From the NCBI GenBank assembly GCA_020063185.1, contig JAGUUY010000141.1:1-45365 (forward strand): DNA of 45,365 bases, given 5' to 3'. Numbering within the stretch: the first letter of the stretch is position 1; each line of letters starts with the position of its first letter. This DNA comes from Bacillota bacterium (GTDB taxonomy: Bacteria; Bacillota; Desulfotomaculia; Desulfotomaculales; Ammonificaceae). Made by a program: the position numbers and the translations under genes. Below the pieces are notes generated by a model, which worked only from the letters and a program-made list of their open reading frames with translations, was not told the origin of the DNA and did no database searches. Below are positions 38,679 to 45,365 of the stretch, one piece after another.

Positions 38679-38838
38679 AAAACACCCCCCTTCTAAAAGA
38701 AATGCAGCGTTTTTGTGAGGCCTGTGAGGTATAAGTTCACCAGTGCCAGTATAGGATTCAAATTGAAATCATATGTTCGGGAAAGCTGAACCGGTCAGCA
38801 GTCAGCAGTTCCTGAAAATAAGTTCTGGGTTAAGAAAG

Positions 38839-39058
38839 GCCGCTGCCGATTGTCCCCAAGGAGCGCTCTGTGGAAGGCCGGTAACGCGGACACGGCGCAG
38901 GCGCGGCTAAGCGAACAGGCTTCGTGGATGGGCCGGAAAGCACCACAATTAAAACTAAGCAATCTTACAAATGTACCACCTGCAACGTAGGGTTATCATA
39001 GCAAGCCCTTAGGAGCGAAGCCGCTGTTCGCTCCGAGCCAAGCCGATGTCGCGTCGGC
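38839..39058 (-). repeat. Two-block noncoding element, copy A
   Basis: Block 1 39020-39058 and block 2 38839-38920 match 44009-44047 and 44150-44232 in the same order and similar spacing on the opposite strand. Confidence 0.75.
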
Positions 39059-39137
39059 CTGGAGCACAGCGATCCGGGGGACAACGGCAGTAAAAGCCAT
39101 TTTCATTTTTCTGATGGTGCCGCGTAGCGGCATGTAC

Positions 39138-39171
39138 GTCTGGATTCTGGATTCTGACTTCTGACTTCTTA
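39138..39171. repeat. Heptanucleotide array (TTCTGAC type)
   Basis: gtctgga ttctgga ttctgac ttctgac ttctta. Confidence 0.8.
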
Positions 39172-39218
39172 ACCTTAACCCGTGTCCTACGATTGAGGTT
39201 AAAGGGAGTGCTTAGGTC

Positions 39219-39545
39219 TTGGACGGACTCGGCCAGCGCCTGGTTGTCATCTTCTTTACCGCCGGCGGCGTGCTTATCGGCGCGGCCCTGGCCGGGGCGC
39301 TTGGCGCCGCGCTGACCGGACAGCCGTGCATAAGCACCATGATGCGGCTTGCCCGGGAGGTTAAAATTTGGGCGATCGTCGCGGCAATCGGCGGCTCTTT
39401 CTCTACTTTTGAGATTTTCGAGTCCGGCCTGTTCCGCGGCGAAGTGTCCGCTGTCGTCAAACAGCTTCTCTACGTCCTGGCCAGTCTGGCCGGCGCACAA
39501 GCGGCCTATTACCTCATTCTGACGTTGGGCGGCGGGTACGAGTGA
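39219..39545 (+). CDS. ytrH: YtrH-family sporulation membrane protein
   Basis: VIFFTAGGVLIGAALAGALGAALTGQPCISTMMRLAREVKIWAIVAAIGGSFSTFEIFESGLFRGEVSAVVKQLLYVLASLAGAQAAYYLI. Confidence 0.85.
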   Translation: MDGLGQRLVVIFFTAGGVLIGAALAGALGAALTGQPCISTMMRLAREVKIWAIVAAIGGSFSTFEIFESGLFRGEVSAVVKQLLYVLASLAGAQAAYYLILTLGGGYE

Positions 39546-40027
39546 AGCGCAATCTGCTACGTTATTGCGCCTTTTTTACCTTGGGAATTCTCGCCGGGTC
39601 GATAGCGATGACCTGGCTCCTGGGCCGGGACATCGAACGCCTTACATACAAAACCCGCACCCAGCAGGAAGAGCTCACCGAAACAAGACAACAACTCAGT
39701 GAGCTGAAGGCGAGCCTGGAAGCGGCCAGGCAAAAACCCTATGTTCGAGGAATCGATGCCCGGATCAGACTGGCGGGGGAGCTAACCGATATCGAAGAGC
39801 AAGGGGTTCGCATAGAGCTTGAAAAAGAGGTCAAAGAACGCTTGCAACCAATCATGGACCAGGAGCTTGCCACGCTGAACTACTGGCTGATACCGGGCAT
39901 GGTCAACGGACGCGTGGCGGAAGTTGAAGGCAAGCAGTTCGAGCTGCACGTGGAGACGATCGTCGTCGCCGAAATCCTGGGCCTGACTGTACGGGCCAGG
40001 TTCAAACCGCCGAAACCTGTCCTGTAA
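39542..40027 (+). CDS. YtrI-like sporulation membrane protein
   Basis: N-terminal TM plus coiled coil, translationally coupled to ytrH. Confidence 0.6.
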   Translation: MKRNLLRYCAFFTLGILAGSIAMTWLLGRDIERLTYKTRTQQEELTETRQQLSELKASLEAARQKPYVRGIDARIRLAGELTDIEEQGVRIELEKEVKERLQPIMDQELATLNYWLIPGMVNGRVAEVEGKQFELHVETIVVAEILGLTVRARFKPPKPVL

Positions 40028-40147
40028 ACGCACTGCTACCGTTTCCCGGCCCAGGAAGGCGCTGTTTGGGTCCGCAAGAAAAAGCATCAGCGACCCGGTG
40101 TTTAAAAACCCCTTCTTCCTTACCGTGCAGTTGTTACAAACGCACTA

Positions 40148-41722
40148 TTATTTAGTGCCGCCTCTTATCGGGCGGCGGCGGTTGGAGGGCTTGTCAGTCC
40201 GGTTATGGCGGCGGCCGCGCCCGGTCTTGAACAAACCGGCGGCTTGATCGGCCAGCTCGGCGGGTACCTCGACGTAAGTATGGTCCTCCAAGATTTTGAT
40301 GTTGCCGATGTCCCTGCGGGCGATCCCCACCGCTTCCAAGCGGTGGAGAAGATCCCTTACCTGAACACCGTCAACCCGACCGAGAGGCACCCTTACGGTT
40401 AATCTTTCAGGACGGGCTTCCTGGAGTTCTGTCCTTTCCAGGTTGCGGCCTTCCTGGTCCAGTGACCGCAGAAGAGTGGCGACAAGATCGGTCGAATCGT
40501 GCTCTTCCAGTAGTTCCGCGGCCAGGGAACGGTATTCTCCCGACGGCTCTTCCAGGGCCGAAACAACCCGACGGGCGAGTTGCTGCTGGCGCCTTTCAAT
40601 GGTTTCGCTGAGGGTAGGCAGCGCGCAGCGCCTGATGCGCTTGTTTATCATGCGTTCGATAAAGCGCAGTTGGCGCACCTCACGCGGCGTGACGAGTGTA
40701 ATGGCGGTCCCTTCACGGCCCGCGCGCCCGGTGCGCCCGATACGGTTCACGTAACTGTCCGGGTCTTGCGGGATATCGTAATTAATTACGTAGGATACGT
40801 GACTTATGTCCAGTCCCCGCGCAGCCACGTCGCTGGCCACCAGCAATTCGAAACTGCCGGCGCGGAAACGGGTCATAACGCTGTCGCGCTCCCGCTGTGA
40901 AAGGTCCCCGTGGATCGCTTCGGCCTCGTAACCGCGGACACGCAGGTTCTCCGCCAGATCGTCCGCGCCACGCTTGGTGCGGCAGAAAACCAGGGCGCTG
41001 GCGGGGTTTTCAACGTCCAGAATGCGGCAGAGAGACTCCACTTTCTGGTTAGGGTTCACCTCGTAATAGCGCTGCTCAATGAGCGGCGCGGTGACTTCCA
41101 GCCGACGAATCGCCACCTCTTCCGGTTCGTTTAAAAAGCTGCGCGCCAGATCGGCTATCGGCGGGGCCATGGTTGCCGAGAAGAGCATGGTCTGTCGTTC
41201 GCCCGGACAACGGGACAGGATACTGTCTATGTCCTCCCTGAAACCCATGTCCAGCATCTCGTCCGCCTCATCCAGGACCACAAACCGAAGATGTTCAAGG
41301 GAAAGGGTGCCGCGCTGCAGGTGGTCCAGCAGGCGGCCGGGAGTCCCAACCACCAATTCGGGCCTGTTGTACAAAGCCCGAATCTGCAGGTTGATCGATT
41401 GCCCGCCGTAAACGGGAAGGGCCCGGATTCTCAGGTAGCGCCCGAAGTTTGTGAGGTCCATAGCTACTTGAACCGCTAACTCCCGGGTGGGACAGATGAT
41501 GAGCGCCTGGAGGCCGCCGCGGGGAACTATCTTGTTAAGAATCGGCAAGCCGAAAGCGGCGGTTTTACCGGTGCCGGTCTGGGCCTGCCCGAGAATATCA
41601 CACCCGCTGAGGGCCACCGGAATGGCTTTCTCCTGGATCGGCGTCGGACTTTCGAAGCCCAGGTCATTGACCGCGCGCAACAGTTCCGGCTTTAATCCAA
41701 GTTCTTCAAATGAGCGTGTCAT
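40148..41722 (-). CDS. DEAD-box RNA helicase with DbpA-type C-terminal RNA-binding domain
   Basis: FEELGLKPELLRAVNDLGFESPTPIQ; AQTGTGKTAAFGLPI; VLDEADEMLDMGF; SATMAP; YVNRIGRTGRAGREG; C-terminal LGRVDGVQVRDLLHRLEAVGIARRDIGNIKILEDHTYVEVPAE. Confidence 0.95.
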   Translation of the reverse strand: MTRSFEELGLKPELLRAVNDLGFESPTPIQEKAIPVALSGCDILGQAQTGTGKTAAFGLPILNKIVPRGGLQALIICPTRELAVQVAMDLTNFGRYLRIRALPVYGGQSINLQIRALYNRPELVVGTPGRLLDHLQRGTLSLEHLRFVVLDEADEMLDMGFREDIDSILSRCPGERQTMLFSATMAPPIADLARSFLNEPEEVAIRRLEVTAPLIEQRYYEVNPNQKVESLCRILDVENPASALVFCRTKRGADDLAENLRVRGYEAEAIHGDLSQRERDSVMTRFRAGSFELLVASDVAARGLDISHVSYVINYDIPQDPDSYVNRIGRTGRAGREGTAITLVTPREVRQLRFIERMINKRIRRCALPTLSETIERRQQQLARRVVSALEEPSGEYRSLAAELLEEHDSTDLVATLLRSLDQEGRNLERTELQEARPERLTVRVPLGRVDGVQVRDLLHRLEAVGIARRDIGNIKILEDHTYVEVPAELADQAAGLFKTGRGRRHNRTDKPSNRRRPIRGGTK

Positions 41723-41878
41723 CTTTCTCCTTGTCCATATTTAATAGTTTTAAATGATATTATCATATTTTGCGTCAGTCTTACAGGTTGTAGTGGAGAA
41801 TTTAGGTTTTTGGGACGTAGGTATGCAAAGGAATCAAGCGTGAAATCTTGGCCCACTGCTTTTCATCCGGCAGAATTG

Positions 41879-42337
41879 TTAATCTGAGTGCAGGGGCTGC
41901 CGGCGCTGCTCCGGCAGGTACTGCAGGATAAGGCCGGTAATCAACCCCCAAAGAAGCGATAAAACCAGGGACGCCACTACCATCGACGGGGGTAGGGTGC
42001 TAAAGACCCTGGGAACAACGGCAGGAATGAAGCTAACGTGCACTATCCATAATACTCCCCCTGTACCCAACCCCTTCAGCCAGGCGTGGTCCCGGCCTGT
42101 CCAACTGAGGACAAAGGCTATAATGACTGCCGCAAACCAACCTGTAGCAATATCCGCGAATGCGCCCATAGTCAGCGCGAGAGCAGTCACCGGCGTCCCC
42201 GGCGGCATTACCAATACCGCTGAATAATGCGTCAGCGTGGATGGTACGACGCCCGTTAAGAAAAGCGCCAAGTTGATAATTGTGTAAACAGCGGCTGCGG
42301 TTACCCCGGCAATCAGACCGCGGAGGATTATGTCCAT
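41879..42337 (-). CDS. Small polytopic membrane protein, family shared with 42534..42980
   Basis: Four-TM pattern; HAWLKGLGTGGVLWIVHVSFIPAVVPRVFSTLPPSMVVASLVLSLLWGLITGLIL. Confidence 0.7.
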   Translation of the reverse strand: MDIILRGLIAGVTAAAVYTIINLALFLTGVVPSTLTHYSAVLVMPPGTPVTALALTMGAFADIATGWFAAVIIAFVLSWTGRDHAWLKGLGTGGVLWIVHVSFIPAVVPRVFSTLPPSMVVASLVLSLLWGLITGLILQYLPEQRRQPLHSD

Positions 42338-42533
42338 GAAACCGGCCGGATTCCCAAATTCAGGATTATTGCGGCCGCGCGGAAATCCGACTGCTCACCT
42401 CTCATGTAGTTTGGCCGGGTGGAGTTAATGAAATGCAGTTCCAGAGCACAATATGGATACCGCCTTTGCGGCATAAAACGTTTTCCGTTTCCGCAAGCTA
42501 AATCTAACAGCAAACAAAGGGGTTAATTCTTGC

Positions 42534-42980
42534 ATGCAGGACAGAATGGTCGCCGGCGGTACGGCAGGAGCAATAGGGGCTTCGGTTCAATTTGTCTTTA
42601 GTTTGGGAGTAAAAGCACTTGGGCTCGCACAGACTATATATGTAGACTTTGCCCGTTCACTCATCATGTTCAAAGACTACAAGGGACCGTTGGCTTTCGT
42701 GATGGGGTTCGTCACGCACGTCAGTATAGGGCTGGTGTTTGGCATGGTATTCGCCTATTTTCTCTCCAAGTTTACCAGTAAGTATTATCTTTTGAAGGGT
42801 CTTTTTTTCGGCATAGCCCTGTGGGTATTTCTGATGGCTTTCGGCACCGCAAGCAGGTTGCCGGCATTTACCGCCGTTCCACCCAATTCGGCTCTTGAGA
42901 CTCTGGTGGGATCACTGATATACGGCCTGATTACCGCCTACGTTTTGAGCCTGTTCGACCGAAGAACCTCCTTGTTGTAG
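42534..42980 (+). CDS. Small polytopic membrane protein, paralog-like to 41879..42337
   Basis: YYLLKGLFFGIALWVFLMAFGTASRLPAFTAVPPNSALETLVGSLIYGLITAYVL parallels the divergent gene. Confidence 0.7.
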   Translation: MQDRMVAGGTAGAIGASVQFVFSLGVKALGLAQTIYVDFARSLIMFKDYKGPLAFVMGFVTHVSIGLVFGMVFAYFLSKFTSKYYLLKGLFFGIALWVFLMAFGTASRLPAFTAVPPNSALETLVGSLIYGLITAYVLSLFDRRTSLL

Positions 42981-43024
42981 GTTAGGGACACGCCGGTCAA
43001 ATCAGCCGATCCCCAAACCCATTC

Positions 43025-43066
43025 ACGGCCCTCCGTAGAGCGCGCCTTTGTGGACAAAACGCCGGC
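43025..43066 (+). repeat. Partial block-2 copy of the two-block element (copy C)
   Basis: ACGGCCCTCCGTAGAGCGCGCCTTTGTGGACAAAACGCCGGC vs GACGGCCCTTCATAGAGCGCACCTTACGGACAATCGCCGGC at 44188 onward. Confidence 0.65.
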
Positions 43067-43090
43067 AAACTAAAATATGTTAATAAGTTA

Positions 43091-43103
43091 GGTGCCAGGC
43101 ACC
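43091..43103. repeat. GGTGCCAGGCACC palindrome (REP-like)
   Basis: Perfect 6-bp arms around a central A. Confidence 0.55.
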
Positions 43104-43332
43104 CCCTGGTCTCTGGGGTATCTAAGCCCGGACGAGTTCGAAAGGAGGTGGCATTTGTAGAAACAGCTTGCTATAGCGTGAAATCAAAGCTGTGAAGAGT
43201 CCACTGAACCGGGGCAACTCCAACTTTGAAGGAAGCTTTCGCTTTGTACTTTCTAATTGTAGTGTATTTCCTCTTGGGATTCTACCAAAAATATAGATAA
43301 GTCAAATCCTAAATACTGAGGATGCGTTATTC

Positions 43333-43845
43333 TTGGTGCAAATCGGAGATATCCATATAGGAAGACCCGAAACAGCTAACCCAATTGTTGCTGATGTACT
43401 GGAAGTCTCCGCTTTATGGGACGAATTAGTTTCCAGGTATAACGCTATCGAATTCACACAAATCGTTCAAAACTTTGCTCACGATGTAGATTTGAAGCTG
43501 ATCCTGAGCAAAGGCTTGTTTAATACCCTTGAACGGCAGGTTGATAAGTTAGAGGCGGAAATGAATAAGCTGAAAATACCGTTACCGGAAAGACCTCCCA
43601 AGTCCGTTAACACCCCCTCCACAAGCGGTATATTGCAGGATCGGTTTATTTTCGGCTTGTTGTTCACGGGTATACAGAGTATGTTAAAGGCTCATATTGA
43701 GCATATTCAGGTAATAACCACGATGGACGGCCTGAGGAAAATGCTGATAGACTTTGTTCATGAAGAACTAAGCCTTTTTGACAAAATGATCCTATATGGC
43801 AAGCTTAAGGGTTGGCTCAGAAACCCGCCAAAATTCAGCCCATAA
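43333..43845 (+). CDS. Hypothetical protein (predicted helical, cytoplasmic)
   Basis: 170 aa ORF with consistent composition (VQIGDIHIGRPETANPIVADVLEVSALWDELVSRYNAIEF); no family recognised. Confidence 0.6.
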   Translation: MVQIGDIHIGRPETANPIVADVLEVSALWDELVSRYNAIEFTQIVQNFAHDVDLKLILSKGLFNTLERQVDKLEAEMNKLKIPLPERPPKSVNTPSTSGILQDRFIFGLLFTGIQSMLKAHIEHIQVITTMDGLRKMLIDFVHEELSLFDKMILYGKLKGWLRNPPKFSP

Positions 43846-44008
43846 TAATTTCGCCTCATCGTTAGCCTGTCACCTATTTCAATACTGGAAAACAAATTCG
43901 CGATTCCCCTCTGGTCGTAAAAGGCGGCGAGATATTAAAAGACTTGGTGTGGTATACCCGCTCCGGGGGAGCCTTCCGGCGTATGTCCACCGCCGCGCAG
44001 TATTCCAT

Positions 44009-44232
44009 GCCGACGCGACATCGGCTCGCCTCGGAGCGAACCACGGCGCGCTTATAGAGCCGATACTATTCTTCTATTCGACGCTTGGGATTATTGGAGG
44101 AACTATCCGTCTATCGAACCTTTGTCTTTAACGCGGGCACGATGCGCACGCCTGTTCGCTTAGCCGAGTCTTCGCCGTGTCGGCGTTGACGGCCCTTCAT
44201 AGAGCGCACCTTACGGACAATCGCCGGCGGCT
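44009..44232 (+). repeat. Two-block noncoding element, copy B
   Basis: GCCGACGCGACATCGGCTCGCCTCGGAGCGAAC...(102 nt)...GCCTGTTCGCTTAGCCGAGTCTTCGCCGTGTCGGCG...GGACAATCGCCGGCGGC. Confidence 0.75.
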
Positions 44233-44357
44233 ATAACAAGTTGACTTCCCGGGCATTCGGTTTCTCGATGGTATCGCATCCCCACCAAACCTTTAAAAAG
44301 TAGCCTGTCCCCTTTTTTCCTGTGGCACCGGATTTCCCCGACTGGGCAAAGTAAAAA

Positions 44358-44385
44358 CCCCTGGGAGGGGAGTTAATCCCAGGGG
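44358..44385 (-). terminator. Intrinsic terminator, downstream side of the collagen-like gene
   Basis: CCCCTGGGA-N10-TCCCAGGGG; minus-strand read continues TTTTTAC. Confidence 0.8.
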
Positions 44386-44519
44386 CTTGTAATACGCCCA
44401 TTTATGTCCGCTAATGTTGGCATCATTTTGTGTAGTAATCTGACCGTCCCGGCGCCTCCGTCCCAAACCACAGCAGGAACGAGGGTGGACGACAGTACGC
44501 GACGCTCATGCCAAGCTTA

Positions 44520-45365
44520 TCACGGGCTTGGTGGGTATATGCCGTATGACGTATCTACCGTTCTTTCATAACCGCCCAATATTGAAGAGGAATTTCCGCT
44601 GGCTGTGTTTTTAAAGCCGCCGGAGACTGTAGAAAGATATCCACTGGCCTTGTTAAAAGTGCCGCCTAAGACTGTAGAATACTGGGCTTCGGCCTTGTTG
44701 TCACTGCCGCCTAAGACCGAAGCCAAAGCCCCGCTGGCCGTGTTGTTCCAGCCGCCTAAGACCGAAGCGAAACCCCCGCTGGCCGTGTTGTTCCAGCCTG
44801 CCAATATTCCACCATAACTACTGTAATTTTGCGCTGCACCAACAATAACATAGTGTGAGCCCGATCTCACATCAGGACCGCTAATCCTGGATTCATTATA
44901 ACCGACAATAAGGTTGCCCAGTCCGTTCTCTGTATCCCATGTACGACCAGTACCGTTAACAATCTGCACATTCATCCCGCTGAAGCGTATGGTGGGGTAG
45001 CCTCCAAACTCTATTCGGGAAACGCCGGCCAACAGATTCTCCAGGGCACTGACTCTAGTAACCAGGTTAGCATTTGCCGTCTCCAGGTCATTTACTTTTG
45101 TTTCTAAAGCAGTAATTCTTGCGAGTATTGAGTTTAAAGTCTCAGCATCAACGGTTCCCGCTGGCCCCTGCTCACCTGTATCACCCTTGTCGCCCTTTTC
45201 ACCCTGCGGACCCTGGGGACCTGCTGGACCTTGTGGACCCTGCGGCCCTTGAGGCCCGGTTTTACCCTGGATACCCTGTAGCCCCTGCTCACCTGTATCA
45301 CCCTTATCGCCCTGCGGCCCTTGAGGCCCCATTGGCCCTGTATCACCTGTATCTCCCTTTTCACC
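44520..45365 (-). CDS. Collagen-like (Gly-X-Y) / coiled-coil / beta-roll repeat surface protein, N-terminus outside window
   Basis: [28 protein letters not shown]... repeats; coiled coil [37 protein letters not shown]-terminal repeats [21 protein letters not shown]. Confidence 0.88.
   Translation of the reverse strand, partial: GEKGDTGDTGPMGPQGPQGDKGDTGEQGLQGIQGKTGPQGPQGPQGPAGPQGPQGEKGDKGDTGEQGPAGTVDAETLNSILARITALETKVNDLETANANLVTRVSALENLLAGVSRIEFGGYPTIRFSGMNVQIVNGTGRTWDTENGLGNLIVGYNESRISGPDVRSGSHYVIVGAAQNYSSYGGILAGWNNTASGGFASVLGGWNNTASGALASVLGGSDNKAEAQYSTVLGGTFNKASGYLSTVSGGFKNTASGNSSSILGGYERTVDTSYGIYPPSP

Noticed and set aside
43138-43190. Small ORF after the strong SD-like aaaggaggt near 43140
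   Set aside because: No properly spaced start codon with a sustained frame; GTG overlaps the SD and yields only 15 codons.

Overview
The window is chromosome-like DNA that reads as an anaerobic, endospore-forming Firmicute (inference: ytrH/ytrI-like genes, class III-type Hcp, a Desulfotomaculia/Moorella-like gene repertoire). From left to right it contains: the end of an FN3 protein; a surface-glycan locus (GH114-like, murJ, galU with an apparent CTG start, two GT4 enzymes, PglF/CapD-like dehydratase, DegT aminotransferase, methyltransferase, PglC/WcaJ-like transferase, HAD, two tandem ATP-grasp enzymes, WbqC); a divergent two-subunit [NiFe]-hydrogenase lacking the proximal-cluster CxxC and the proton-gate Glu; DUF421 and MOT1-like transporter genes; a NosD-like beta-helix protein; a ferredoxin / Cys-rich protein / class III hcp set with a consensus sigma-54 promoter next to a divergent sigma-54 activator carrying a degenerate LMW-phosphatase/ArsC-like domain; a lipoprotein serpin; an F-type ATP synthase operon interrupted by a structured noncoding element and by heptanucleotide repeats; a geranylgeranyl-reductase-like gene; ytrHI; a DEAD-box helicase; two divergent small membrane paralogs; and a collagen-like / coiled-coil / beta-roll protein running off the end. 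The best candidates for new biology are (1) the hcp sigma-54 module with its pseudo-phosphatase sensor, (2) the atypical hydrogenase, and (3) several noncoding repeat families: period-7 arrays with a conserved core, and a two-block ~220 bp element. All calls come from reading the sequence; no database search was run.
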